From the NCBI GenBank assembly GCA_937902445.1, contig CALELJ010000168.1, positions 1 through 5,357 of the forward strand: a DNA stretch of 5,357 nt, written 5' to 3'. The stretch comes from an uncultured Treponema sp. Lineage in GTDB: Bacteria > Spirochaetota > Spirochaetia > Treponematales > Treponemataceae. The notes under the pieces are model-generated. The model saw only the letters and a list, made by a program, of their open reading frames with translations. It had not been told where the DNA came from and made no database searches. Below, one piece after another: positions 1 to 4,739 of the stretch. The position numbers and the translations under genes were made by a program. Each line of letters begins with the position of its first letter. Position 1 is the stretch's first letter.

Positions 1-659
1 TGAATAGGCCCTATTTTGTACCATCTCTAAATAATATCGGTGTTGAAAAAAAAAGTGTAGATTTTAAGTATTATACTGGATTCAGTATAACGCAAAAGCA
101 AAAATCAATTGAATCTTTTCATAAAGAAATATTAAATAAATCTTCTGATTTAAAAGTTTTGGAAATCTCTACAAAATCAAATGTTGAGCTAGGAATAAAA
201 TTGAGTGCTTTTAATTTGAAGACAGAAACTGTTAATTCAAAAAAAGCATTTACTGTTGAAACGGCTTTTCAAAGTAGTAAAGTTTTTGAAAATGGAGGTC
301 CATATACTGAATTATTATCAAAAACTTCTTTAGAAGCTAAAAGATATCATCATTTGAGGGACTCTGGCAAAATTATTGCATTTAGGTTTTTGGATAAAGA
401 TTATCCAACGGAGCCTAAAACTTTATTTTATGATTGGTTATATATAAATGTTTTAGTAAAAAATACAGATTTGCATGATGATTTATTGCAGTATAATTGC
501 TTTACTGATATTGAGTTCAATCCTCGTATATCTATTAATTGCCAAGCGCACTCTGTAGCTTTGTTTTTATCTATGAAAAAAAATAATATTGATTTTGAAA
601 AAATTAAAGATATAAATTATTTTAAGAGTGTTGTTTATGGAAATTCATTATTTCCATAG
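1..659 (+). CDS. DarT1-associated NADAR-type antitoxin (5' edge cut by window)
   Basis: The frame is open from base 3 to the TAG at 657-659. The window starts with 'tg' followed by codons for N-R-P-Y-F-V-P. If the missing base is A, G or T, the gene starts at base 0 and encodes 219 residues, close to my recollection of this family's length. The TTG at 159 is therefore internal. Conserved-looking blocks, numbered from that presumed start, are an LEISTKS..LG..LSAFNL stretch (about 54-73), E87-x3-Q91-x2-K94 (the NADAR-like E..Q..K signature), GGPYT (99-103), FYDWLY (143-148), FTDIEFNP (168-175) and NCQAHS (180-185). NADAR proteins of this type remove ADP-ribose from guanine in DNA and so counteract the DarT1 toxin in the cytoplasm. 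Family assignment is from remembered family features, not a search. A toxin partner would lie upstream, outside the window. Sampled GC is about 28%, well below the rfb genes, suggesting separate acquisition. Confidence 0.72.
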   Translation, partial: NRPYFVPSLNNIGVEKKSVDFKYYTGFSITQKQKSIESFHKEILNKSSDLKVLEISTKSNVELGIKLSAFNLKTETVNSKKAFTVETAFQSSKVFENGGPYTELLSKTSLEAKRYHHLRDSGKIIAFRFLDKDYPTEPKTLFYDWLYINVLVKNTDLHDDLLQYNCFTDIEFNPRISINCQAHSVALFLSMKKNNIDFEKIKDINYFKSVVYGNSLFP

Positions 660-824
660 TGGATATCTTCACATATTTTATAGCGTTACATTTAGAGTAC
701 AGCTATCGTCTATGTTACATGAAACTCTGTTGTTCAGTAGAAATGTTGTAGTTCTTGTTTTCATAATCGAATTTCTTTGCTGACATAGATATTATAATTG
801 CCTAAAAAAGTAAGTTTTTCATTC

Positions 825-872
825 TTGACTTCTCCAAAGTCCCTTTTTGTGGTAAACTATTATAGTTATAAT
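825..872 (+). promoter_or_regulatory. Candidate rfb operon promoter region
   Basis: TTGACT at 825-830 is a good -35-like box. Downstream lie TAAACT at 853-858, preceded by TG one base away in extended -10 style (TGG-TAAACT), and TATAAT at 867-872. None sits at the standard 16-18 base spacing from TTGACT (the gap to TAAACT is 22), so the pairing is unsure and the DNA is AT-rich enough for chance matches. Another TATAAT is at 793-798. A promoter in this stretch is likely because it is the only non-coding DNA ahead of the operon, but the exact boxes are a guess. Confidence 0.3.
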
Positions 873-881
873 TATTTACTC

Positions 882-926
882 TTTTACCAGGTGTTTGCAG
901 GTTTTTTCTTATTTGGACTGGTAAAA
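882..926 (+). repeat. Perfect 9-bp inverted repeat in the rfbA leader
   Basis: TTTTACCAG at 882-890 is the exact reverse complement of CTGGTAAAA at 918-926, with a 27-base loop between them. The right arm ends four bases before the rfbA ribosome binding site at 931. A third related segment, TGGTAAA at 850-856, is complementary to TTTACCA at 883-889, so the middle arm could pair either way if the transcript begins upstream of 850. This could be an operator for a dimeric repressor, an RNA hairpin affecting translation, or chance. Confidence 0.4.
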
Positions 927-930
927 AATT

Positions 931-936
931 GGAGAA
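931..936 (+). promoter_or_regulatory. Ribosome binding site deciding the rfbA start
   Basis: GGAGAA lies seven bases (counting from the end of GGAG) before the ATG at 942. It fixes the start there rather than at the in-frame TTG at 798, and the resulting N-terminus MKGIILAGGSGTRLYP is the normal RmlA beginning. Confidence 0.85.
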
Positions 937-941
937 GCGTT

Positions 942-1820
942 ATGAAAGGAATTATTCTCGCCGGAGGTTCCGGTACCCGTTTATATCCAATTACAAAGGC
1001 AGTATCAAAACAGATTTTGCCATTGTATGACAAGCCGATGATTTATTATCCACTAAGTTGTCTCATGCTTGCAGGTATCCGTGAAGTTTTGATTATTTCA
1101 ACGCCTCGTGATATTTCATGCTTCAAGGAACTCTTTGGTGACGGTTCATGGCTTGGAATGAAGTTTGAATATGCAATCCAAGACAAACCTCGCGGCCTTG
1201 CTGATGCTTTCATTGTTGGTAAAGATGTTATCGGCAATGATGATGTTGCCCTTGTTCTTGGTGACAATATTTTCTACGGCCAGAGCTTTACAGCGACTTT
1301 AAAGAATGCTGCCAAGAAAATCAATGAACAAAAAGGTGCTGTAATCTTCGGTTACTACGTTGCAGATCCTACAGCCTACGGTGTTGTTGAATTTGATAAA
1401 GATGGTAACGCTCTTGGTATTGAAGAAAAACCAGCAGAGCCTAAATCAAACTACGCAGTTCCAGGCTTGTACTTCTATGACAATTCCGTCGTTGAAATTG
1501 CCGCTAACGTTAAGCCTAGTGCCCGTGGTGAAATTGAAATCACAGCTGTAAATAACGAATACCTTGCACGCAAGCAGCTTAAGGTTGAACTTCTTGGACG
1601 TGGTATGGCATGGCTTGATACAGGTACATACGAGGGCCTTCAGGAAGCCGGAAACTTTGTTGCCACGATCCAGAAGCGCCAGGGATTCTATGTAGCGTGT
1701 CTTGAAGAAATCAGCTACAAGAATGGATGGATTACAAAGGACCAGCTCCTTGAAATGGCAAAAGGCTATAAGACAGAGTATGGCCGTTATCTTGAATTTA
1801 TTGCAAACTTAAAGGACTAG
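942..1820 (+). CDS. rfbA: Glucose-1-phosphate thymidylyltransferase (RmlA)
   Basis: RfbA/RmlA joins dTTP and glucose-1-phosphate to give dTDP-glucose and pyrophosphate, the first and feedback-controlled step of dTDP-L-rhamnose synthesis in the cytoplasm. The 292-residue product has the family's usual length. Visible motifs are the nucleotide-binding loop GGSGTRLYPIT (8-18), SKQILPLYDKPMIYYPLS (22-39), VLGDNIFYG with metal-ligand candidate D108, EEKP (161-164), the sugar-site stretch NYAVPGLYFYD (170-180), GEIEIT (196-201) and AWLDTGT with D226, the second expected metal ligand. No key residue is missing. The start is set by GGAG at 931-934 and by homology. It is the first gene of a tight operon with rfbC and rfbB, three bases from rfbC, whose ribosome binding site lies in its last codons. 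GC is clearly higher than in the upstream gene. Confidence 0.97.
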   Translation: MKGIILAGGSGTRLYPITKAVSKQILPLYDKPMIYYPLSCLMLAGIREVLIISTPRDISCFKELFGDGSWLGMKFEYAIQDKPRGLADAFIVGKDVIGNDDVALVLGDNIFYGQSFTATLKNAAKKINEQKGAVIFGYYVADPTAYGVVEFDKDGNALGIEEKPAEPKSNYAVPGLYFYDNSVVEIAANVKPSARGEIEITAVNNEYLARKQLKVELLGRGMAWLDTGTYEGLQEAGNFVATIQKRQGFYVACLEEISYKNGWITKDQLLEMAKGYKTEYGRYLEFIANLKD

Positions 1821-1823
1821 ATT

Positions 1824-2414
1824 ATGGCATTTGAGTTTAAGAAATGTGATATTGAAGGATTGTATGAAATCCAGCCAAAAATTTTTGGTGACAACCGCGG
1901 TTATTTTTTGGAAACATATAGTGAAAAGGATTTCTTTGAAGCAGGACTTACAATGAAGTTCGTTCAGGACAATCAGTCTAAGTCTACAAAGAACGTATTA
2001 CGCGGACTTCATTTCCAGACAAAGCATCCACAGGGAAAGCTTGTGCGTGCCCTTGAAGGAAAGGTTTACGACGTTGCCGTTGACCTTCGTGTCGGTAGTG
2101 CAACATTCGGTAAGTATTACGGCGTTATCCTTGATTCAGAAAAACAGAACATGTTCTATATTCCGGAAGGTTTTGCCCATGGCTTCTGCGTTTTGACTGA
2201 GACGGCAACATTTGCTTACAAGTGTACAGACTTCTATCACCCTGAAGATGAAGGCGGTCTTATGTGGAATGATCCTGCAATTGGAATTGACTGGGAATCT
2301 ATTCTTCCAGGAATCACAGAAAATGCAAATCTTTCCGAAAAAGACAAAAAACATGCTCCATTCAGTCTGGATAAAAAATATTTTGATATGAATGCTAAAT
2401 GGATTGGAGAATAA
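1824..2414 (+). CDS. rfbC: dTDP-4-dehydrorhamnose 3,5-epimerase (RmlC)
   Basis: RfbC/RmlC is a cofactor-free cupin-fold epimerase that inverts C3 and C5 of dTDP-4-keto-6-deoxy-glucose, giving dTDP-4-keto-L-rhamnose. The 196-residue product matches the family's size. Motifs: GDNRGYFLETY (22-32), the substrate-binding block FVQDNQSKS (47-55), RGLHFQ (60-65) with catalytic base H63 and R60, GKLVRALEGKVYDVAVDLR (71-89) with K72, the FYIPEGFAHGF cupin strand (111-121), Y132 in FAYKCTDFY (the expected general acid), and LSEKD (170-174), whose D174 probably corresponds to the Asp that pairs with the catalytic His. The ATG at 1824 is preceded by AAAGGA (1811-1816), seven bases upstream inside the end of rfbA, which suggests translational coupling. 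The downstream rfbB ribosome binding site is inside the last codons of this gene. Confidence 0.96.
   Translation: MAFEFKKCDIEGLYEIQPKIFGDNRGYFLETYSEKDFFEAGLTMKFVQDNQSKSTKNVLRGLHFQTKHPQGKLVRALEGKVYDVAVDLRVGSATFGKYYGVILDSEKQNMFYIPEGFAHGFCVLTETATFAYKCTDFYHPEDEGGLMWNDPAIGIDWESILPGITENANLSEKDKKHAPFSLDKKYFDMNAKWIGE
2406..2410 (+). promoter_or_regulatory. Ribosome binding site deciding the rfbB start
   Basis: GGAGA six bases before the ATG at 2417 selects that start over the in-frame ATG at 2399, which would overlap rfbC and has no such site. It lies within the last codons of rfbC, consistent with coupled translation. Confidence 0.8.
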
Positions 2415-2416
2415 TT

Positions 2417-3664
2417 ATGGGAAACAGAAAACTTAAGAATATTTTGGTAACCGGTGGTGCCGGCTTTATCGGCTGCAATTTCATCCACTATTTATTTGGA
2501 CTTTCAAACAGCGGAACAGATTTGTTCGGCGATGCAAATTTCAACGGTACAGTTGTCAACGTAGACTGTCTTACTTATGCAGGAAATCTTGAATCATTGG
2601 CAGATGTAGAAGAAAAGTTTGGTAAAGGATCGGTGAGCGCAACAACAGGATCGGTGAGCGCAGTCGAACCGTCCGCAACTACAAAGATCCCTTCGACTGC
2701 GCTCAGGGATCCTGACACTGCAGTACCGTCCGGCGCTTTATCAAAACAGCGTTATTTCTTTGAAAAGGTAGATATCACAGATCGTGCTGAAATCGAAAGA
2801 ATCTTTAAGCAGTACGACATCGACACTGTAATCCACTTTGCTGCAGAAAGCCATGTAGACCGTTCAATTCTCGGACCTGAAGCTTTCATGAAGACAAATG
2901 TAATGGGTACATATACACTTCTTGATGTGGCTCGCAAATACTGGAACGTATCTCTGGACAATCCTCGTGATGATGTTCTTTTCCATCACATTTCTACTGA
3001 TGAAGTTTACGGTTCTCTTGGTGATACAGGCTACTTCCTTGAAACAACACCTTATGATCCACGCTCTCCATACTCTTCTTCAAAGGCTTCCAGTGACCAC
3101 ATTGTAATGGCTTACTATCATACGTACGGACTTCCAATCACTTTGTCTAACTGTACAAACAACTACGGACCTTTCCAGTTCCCGGAAAAGCTTTTGCCGC
3201 TTATGATTTCTAACATCAAGAACGGAAAGAATCTTCCTGTTTATGGCAAGGGTGACAATATCCGCGACTGGATTTATGTGGAAGATCACAACCGCGGTGT
3301 CTGGCAAATCGTTAACAAATCTCCAGCAGGTGAAAAGTGGAACCTTGGCGGTGAAAACGAATGGCAGAACATCAAGCTCTTGAATGAAGTCATTGATCTT
3401 ACATCAAAGGAAATCAATAAATCCGCAGATGATGTGCGCAAGACCATCACTTATGTAAAGGACCGCCCGGGTCACGATAAGCGTTATGCAATCGACTGTA
3501 CAAAGGCAAAAACTCAGCTTGGCTGGGAACGCAAGATGACTTTCGAGCAGGGCTTGCTTGCAACAATTAAATGGTATTTGAGTCATGAAGAATGGATGGA
3601 TCATATTCTTTCCGGCGACTACAAGAACTGGGTTGCAAAAAATTACACTGAACAGGGAAGATAG
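2417..3664 (+). CDS. rfbB: dTDP-glucose 4,6-dehydratase (RmlB) with an in-frame repeat insertion
   Basis: RfbB/RmlB is an extended short-chain dehydrogenase/reductase that converts dTDP-glucose to dTDP-4-keto-6-deoxy-glucose using tightly bound NAD. Seen here: Rossmann motif GGAGFIG (13-19), NVDCLTYAGNLESLADV (48-64), AAESHVDRS (142-150), catalytic T194-D195-E196 in HISTDEVYG, Y219-x3-K223 in SPYSSSKASSDH, NNYGPFQFPEKLLPL (248-262), YGKGDNIRDW (276-285) and DRPGHDKRYAID (349-360). All catalytic residues are present. The product is 415 residues, against roughly 340-360 usual for the family. The excess is a Gly/Ser/Thr/Ala/Pro-rich stretch at about 69-110, between LADVEEK and QRYFFEKVDI, encoded by palindromic repeats, plus a longer loop at about 29-44. 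In ordinary RmlB the first site holds only a few residues before the RYxFExxDI strand, so the added peptide is probably a surface loop and the enzyme is probably active (inference). It is last in the rfbA-rfbC-rfbB operon. Confidence 0.95.
   Translation: MGNRKLKNILVTGGAGFIGCNFIHYLFGLSNSGTDLFGDANFNGTVVNVDCLTYAGNLESLADVEEKFGKGSVSATTGSVSAVEPSATTKIPSTALRDPDTAVPSGALSKQRYFFEKVDITDRAEIERIFKQYDIDTVIHFAAESHVDRSILGPEAFMKTNVMGTYTLLDVARKYWNVSLDNPRDDVLFHHISTDEVYGSLGDTGYFLETTPYDPRSPYSSSKASSDHIVMAYYHTYGLPITLSNCTNNYGPFQFPEKLLPLMISNIKNGKNLPVYGKGDNIRDWIYVEDHNRGVWQIVNKSPAGEKWNLGGENEWQNIKLLNEVIDLTSKEINKSADDVRKTITYVKDRPGHDKRYAIDCTKAKTQLGWERKMTFEQGLLATIKWYLSHEEWMDHILSGDYKNWVAKNYTEQGR
2626..2712 (+). repeat. Palindromic repeat cluster inserted within rfbB
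   Basis: The core TGAGCGCAGTCGAA (2655-2668) has an exact inverted copy at 2692-2705. Outside a GG/GG mismatch, GGATC (2648-2652) pairs with GATCC (2708-2712), so 19 of 21 positions pair around a 23-base loop. The right copy also forms its own hairpin: GATCCCT (2686-2692) with AGGGATC (2705-2711), loop 12. The left copy forms CGGT (2652-2655) with ACCG (2668-2671). A half copy, AGGATCGGTGAGCGCA, at 2626-2641 is repeated exactly at 2647-2662, a 21-bp period (seven codons). ACCGTCCG also occurs twice (2668-2675 and 2725-2732). Everything is in frame. This resembles dispersed palindromic repeats with a TGAGC..GTCGAA core that I recall from several bacteria, including treponemes, and behaves like a Rickettsia palindromic element in a coding gene. 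Dispersal cannot be shown from one window. Confidence 0.85.
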
Positions 3665-3678
3665 ATTTTCAGGTGTTG

Positions 3679-3705
3679 AACGTGCCTTTACGTTTTAATG
3701 CTTTT
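3679..3705 (+). terminator. Weak terminator-like hairpin after rfbB
   Basis: AACGT (3679-3683) pairs with ACGTT (3690-3694) across six bases and is followed by T-rich sequence running past 3700. The stem is short and the T-run is interrupted. It overlaps the 3' end of the convergent minus-strand gene. It is the only terminator candidate in the 30-bp convergent gap, so either it works weakly or transcripts from the two sides overlap. Confidence 0.2.
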
Positions 3706-4690
3706 TAATCCTTTTCCCGATTCCCCTCAGGAAAGCCATCTGGTTTTCCATGAGGTTGAAAAGCCATGGAAGTTTTGCTTTTATGTCCGAGAGGGTGAAG
3801 ACTAGGGGTGATTGCATTATTCCGACGATACGCTGGTCATTGATCAAATGTACGCTGTTGAACTGGAATTTAGGATCGGCGATCATCTCCTTTATGTCTT
3901 CTGGAATTTCTCCTGCTTCCTTGATTCTGTTCTGAAGGGCCTTGTCTGCAAGTTTGTAATACGGGATATAGTTTTTTCCGCTGAATTCGCTTGAGTAGTA
4001 ATGGATGATTTTTGCATCCTTTAGAAAAGCAAGTCCGCCGTGACTTGGCTGGCAGTTCCATTTTCCGTCCAGGTGTCCCATCTTGAGTCCTGTCCTGTAG
4101 TTTGCTTCGTTCAGTGCGCTCTGGTCATGCTTGTCTTTTTTTTCGTAGGCGGAATATTTCCAGATTTCATTCCACTGCCTGAAAAGTTCCTTCTGCTGTT
4201 TGCCTTCCTTTGCAAGTACAAGTCCACCATTGATGTTGCAGTTGCTTGCTGCAGTTCCGTGGAAACCAAGCTTTTTGTCTCTTTGAAGAAAATATTTTCT
4301 ATGGATGTGTTCATCAAGCATGCAGTGTCCGTCAAGAACTCCGGCTGTCTCAAAAGGTTCATTTTCTATTGAACTCAAGTCGTCGCAGATTATTGTATCG
4401 CAATCTATATAGAGAAAACTTCCGTCCACATATTCAGGGATCGCCGTCTTGATGAGTCTTGATCTGTCCACATTAGGAACATTTTCCTCAAACTCGATTG
4501 TCTTTATCTGTGCATATTTGGAAAGTTCCGTACGTTTGTTTTTTTCGTTGAAAGTCTCAGATGTCTTGTTGTCGACAAGGACAATAATTTCAGCTTGTGG
4601 CATATGCTGTCTTAGGCTGAAGGCACTCATGAGGCACTGTTCATAATAAAGGTCTTTCGGTGTTGAAGTTAAAACATAAACGTATTTCAT
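3695..4690 (-). CDS. GT8-like glycosyltransferase (GT-A fold)
   Basis: The 331-residue product has the layout of a GT-A glycosyltransferase resembling family 8, whose bacterial members add galactose or glucose to lipopolysaccharide or other glycans at the inner membrane. Seen: N-terminal strand KYVYVLTST with YEQCLMSAFSLR (16-27), EIIVLVDNK (34-42), the metal/nucleotide motif FLYIDCDTII (92-101) with D96-C-D98, NINGG (152-156), DQSALN (189-194), KWNCQP (210-215) and IIHYYSS (228-234), where GT8 enzymes carry a conserved His near the end of the domain. The last 25 residues mix hydrophobic and basic residues, ending GKRIKKH, which may aid membrane association. There is no signal peptide or transmembrane segment. 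Donor and acceptor cannot be told. It lies convergent to rfbB (30-bp gap) and divergent from the epimerase gene, so it is its own transcription unit. No ribosome binding site precedes its ATG. Confidence 0.8.
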   Translation of the reverse strand: MKYVYVLTSTPKDLYYEQCLMSAFSLRQHMPQAEIIVLVDNKTSETFNEKNKRTELSKYAQIKTIEFEENVPNVDRSRLIKTAIPEYVDGSFLYIDCDTIICDDLSSIENEPFETAGVLDGHCMLDEHIHRKYFLQRDKKLGFHGTAASNCNINGGLVLAKEGKQQKELFRQWNEIWKYSAYEKKDKHDQSALNEANYRTGLKMGHLDGKWNCQPSHGGLAFLKDAKIIHYYSSEFSGKNYIPYYKLADKALQNRIKEAGEIPEDIKEMIADPKFQFNSVHLINDQRIVGIMQSPLVFTLSDIKAKLPWLFNLMENQMAFLRGIGKRIKKH

Positions 4691-4700
4691 AGATTTTATG

Positions 4701-4706
4701 ATTATA
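4701..4706 (-). promoter_or_regulatory. Minus-strand -10 box for the glycosyltransferase gene
   Basis: The minus strand reads TATAAT at 4706-4701, ten bases before the ATG at 4690. A start site about seven bases after the box would leave a leader of only about four bases. There is no purine-rich ribosome binding site in that space and no clear -35 box. The surrounding DNA is AT-rich, so chance is possible. Confidence 0.4.
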
Positions 4707-4724
4707 TACTCTCAAATGAATAAA

Positions 4725-4733
4725 TGCTATAAT
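4725..4733 (+). promoter_or_regulatory. Extended -10 promoter, probably giving a leaderless epimerase mRNA
   Basis: TGCTATAAT at 4725-4733 is a perfect extended -10 element. Only six bases separate it from the ATG at 4740, so the expected transcription start coincides with the start codon. No ribosome binding site and no good -35 box are visible. TATACT at 4705-4710 is a weaker alternative -10, which would give a leader of about 23 bases, again without a ribosome binding site. Confidence 0.5.
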
Positions 4734-4739
4734 AATTGC

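Larger units (their letters stand above)
660..941. other. AT-rich intergenic leader region before rfbA
   Basis: These 282 bases separate the antitoxin-like gene from rfbA. I see no coding sequence that I would defend. The rfbA frame is open back to a TTG at 798, but the extra 48 codons resemble no RmlA N-terminus and lack a ribosome binding site. No convincing rho-independent terminator follows the antitoxin-like gene: the best hairpin is AGAGT (694-698) with ACTCT (724-728) across 25 bases and has no T-run. GTTACAT occurs twice (685-691 and 714-720). The right half holds promoter-like boxes and an inverted repeat, listed separately. Confidence 0.6.

Noticed and set aside
159..161. TTG at 159 as the start of the antitoxin-like gene.
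   Set aside because: The frame is open and conserved-looking back to base 3 (N-R-P-Y-F-V-P and a TGFSITQKQKSI stretch), so 159 is internal.
694..728. AGAGT/ACTCT pairing as a terminator for the antitoxin-like gene.
   Set aside because: The stem is only five base pairs with a 25-base loop and no following T-run.
798..941. Possible 48-residue hydrophobic N-terminal extension of RfbA from a TTG at 798.
   Set aside because: RmlA proteins begin at MKGIILAGGSGTR, a good ribosome binding site sits just before ATG 942, and the upstream stretch is AT-rich leader with promoter-like and inverted-repeat sequence.
2399..2416. Earlier in-frame ATG for rfbB at 2399, overlapping rfbC.
   Set aside because: No ribosome binding site precedes it, while GGAGA at 2406-2410 is correctly placed for ATG 2417, and the added residues (MDWRII) are not part of the usual RmlB N-terminus.
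2626..2712. Repeat cluster in rfbB read as a mini CRISPR array or a transcription terminator.
   Set aside because: There are no regularly sized spacers, the copies are inverted relative to each other, no T-run follows the stems, and the whole stretch is in frame within an intact enzyme gene.
4040..4372. A 110-codon plus-strand reading frame opposite the glycosyltransferase gene.
   Set aside because: It is antisense to a gene with clear glycosyltransferase motifs, its translation is Cys/Phe/Val-rich without recognisable features, and there is no ribosome binding site.
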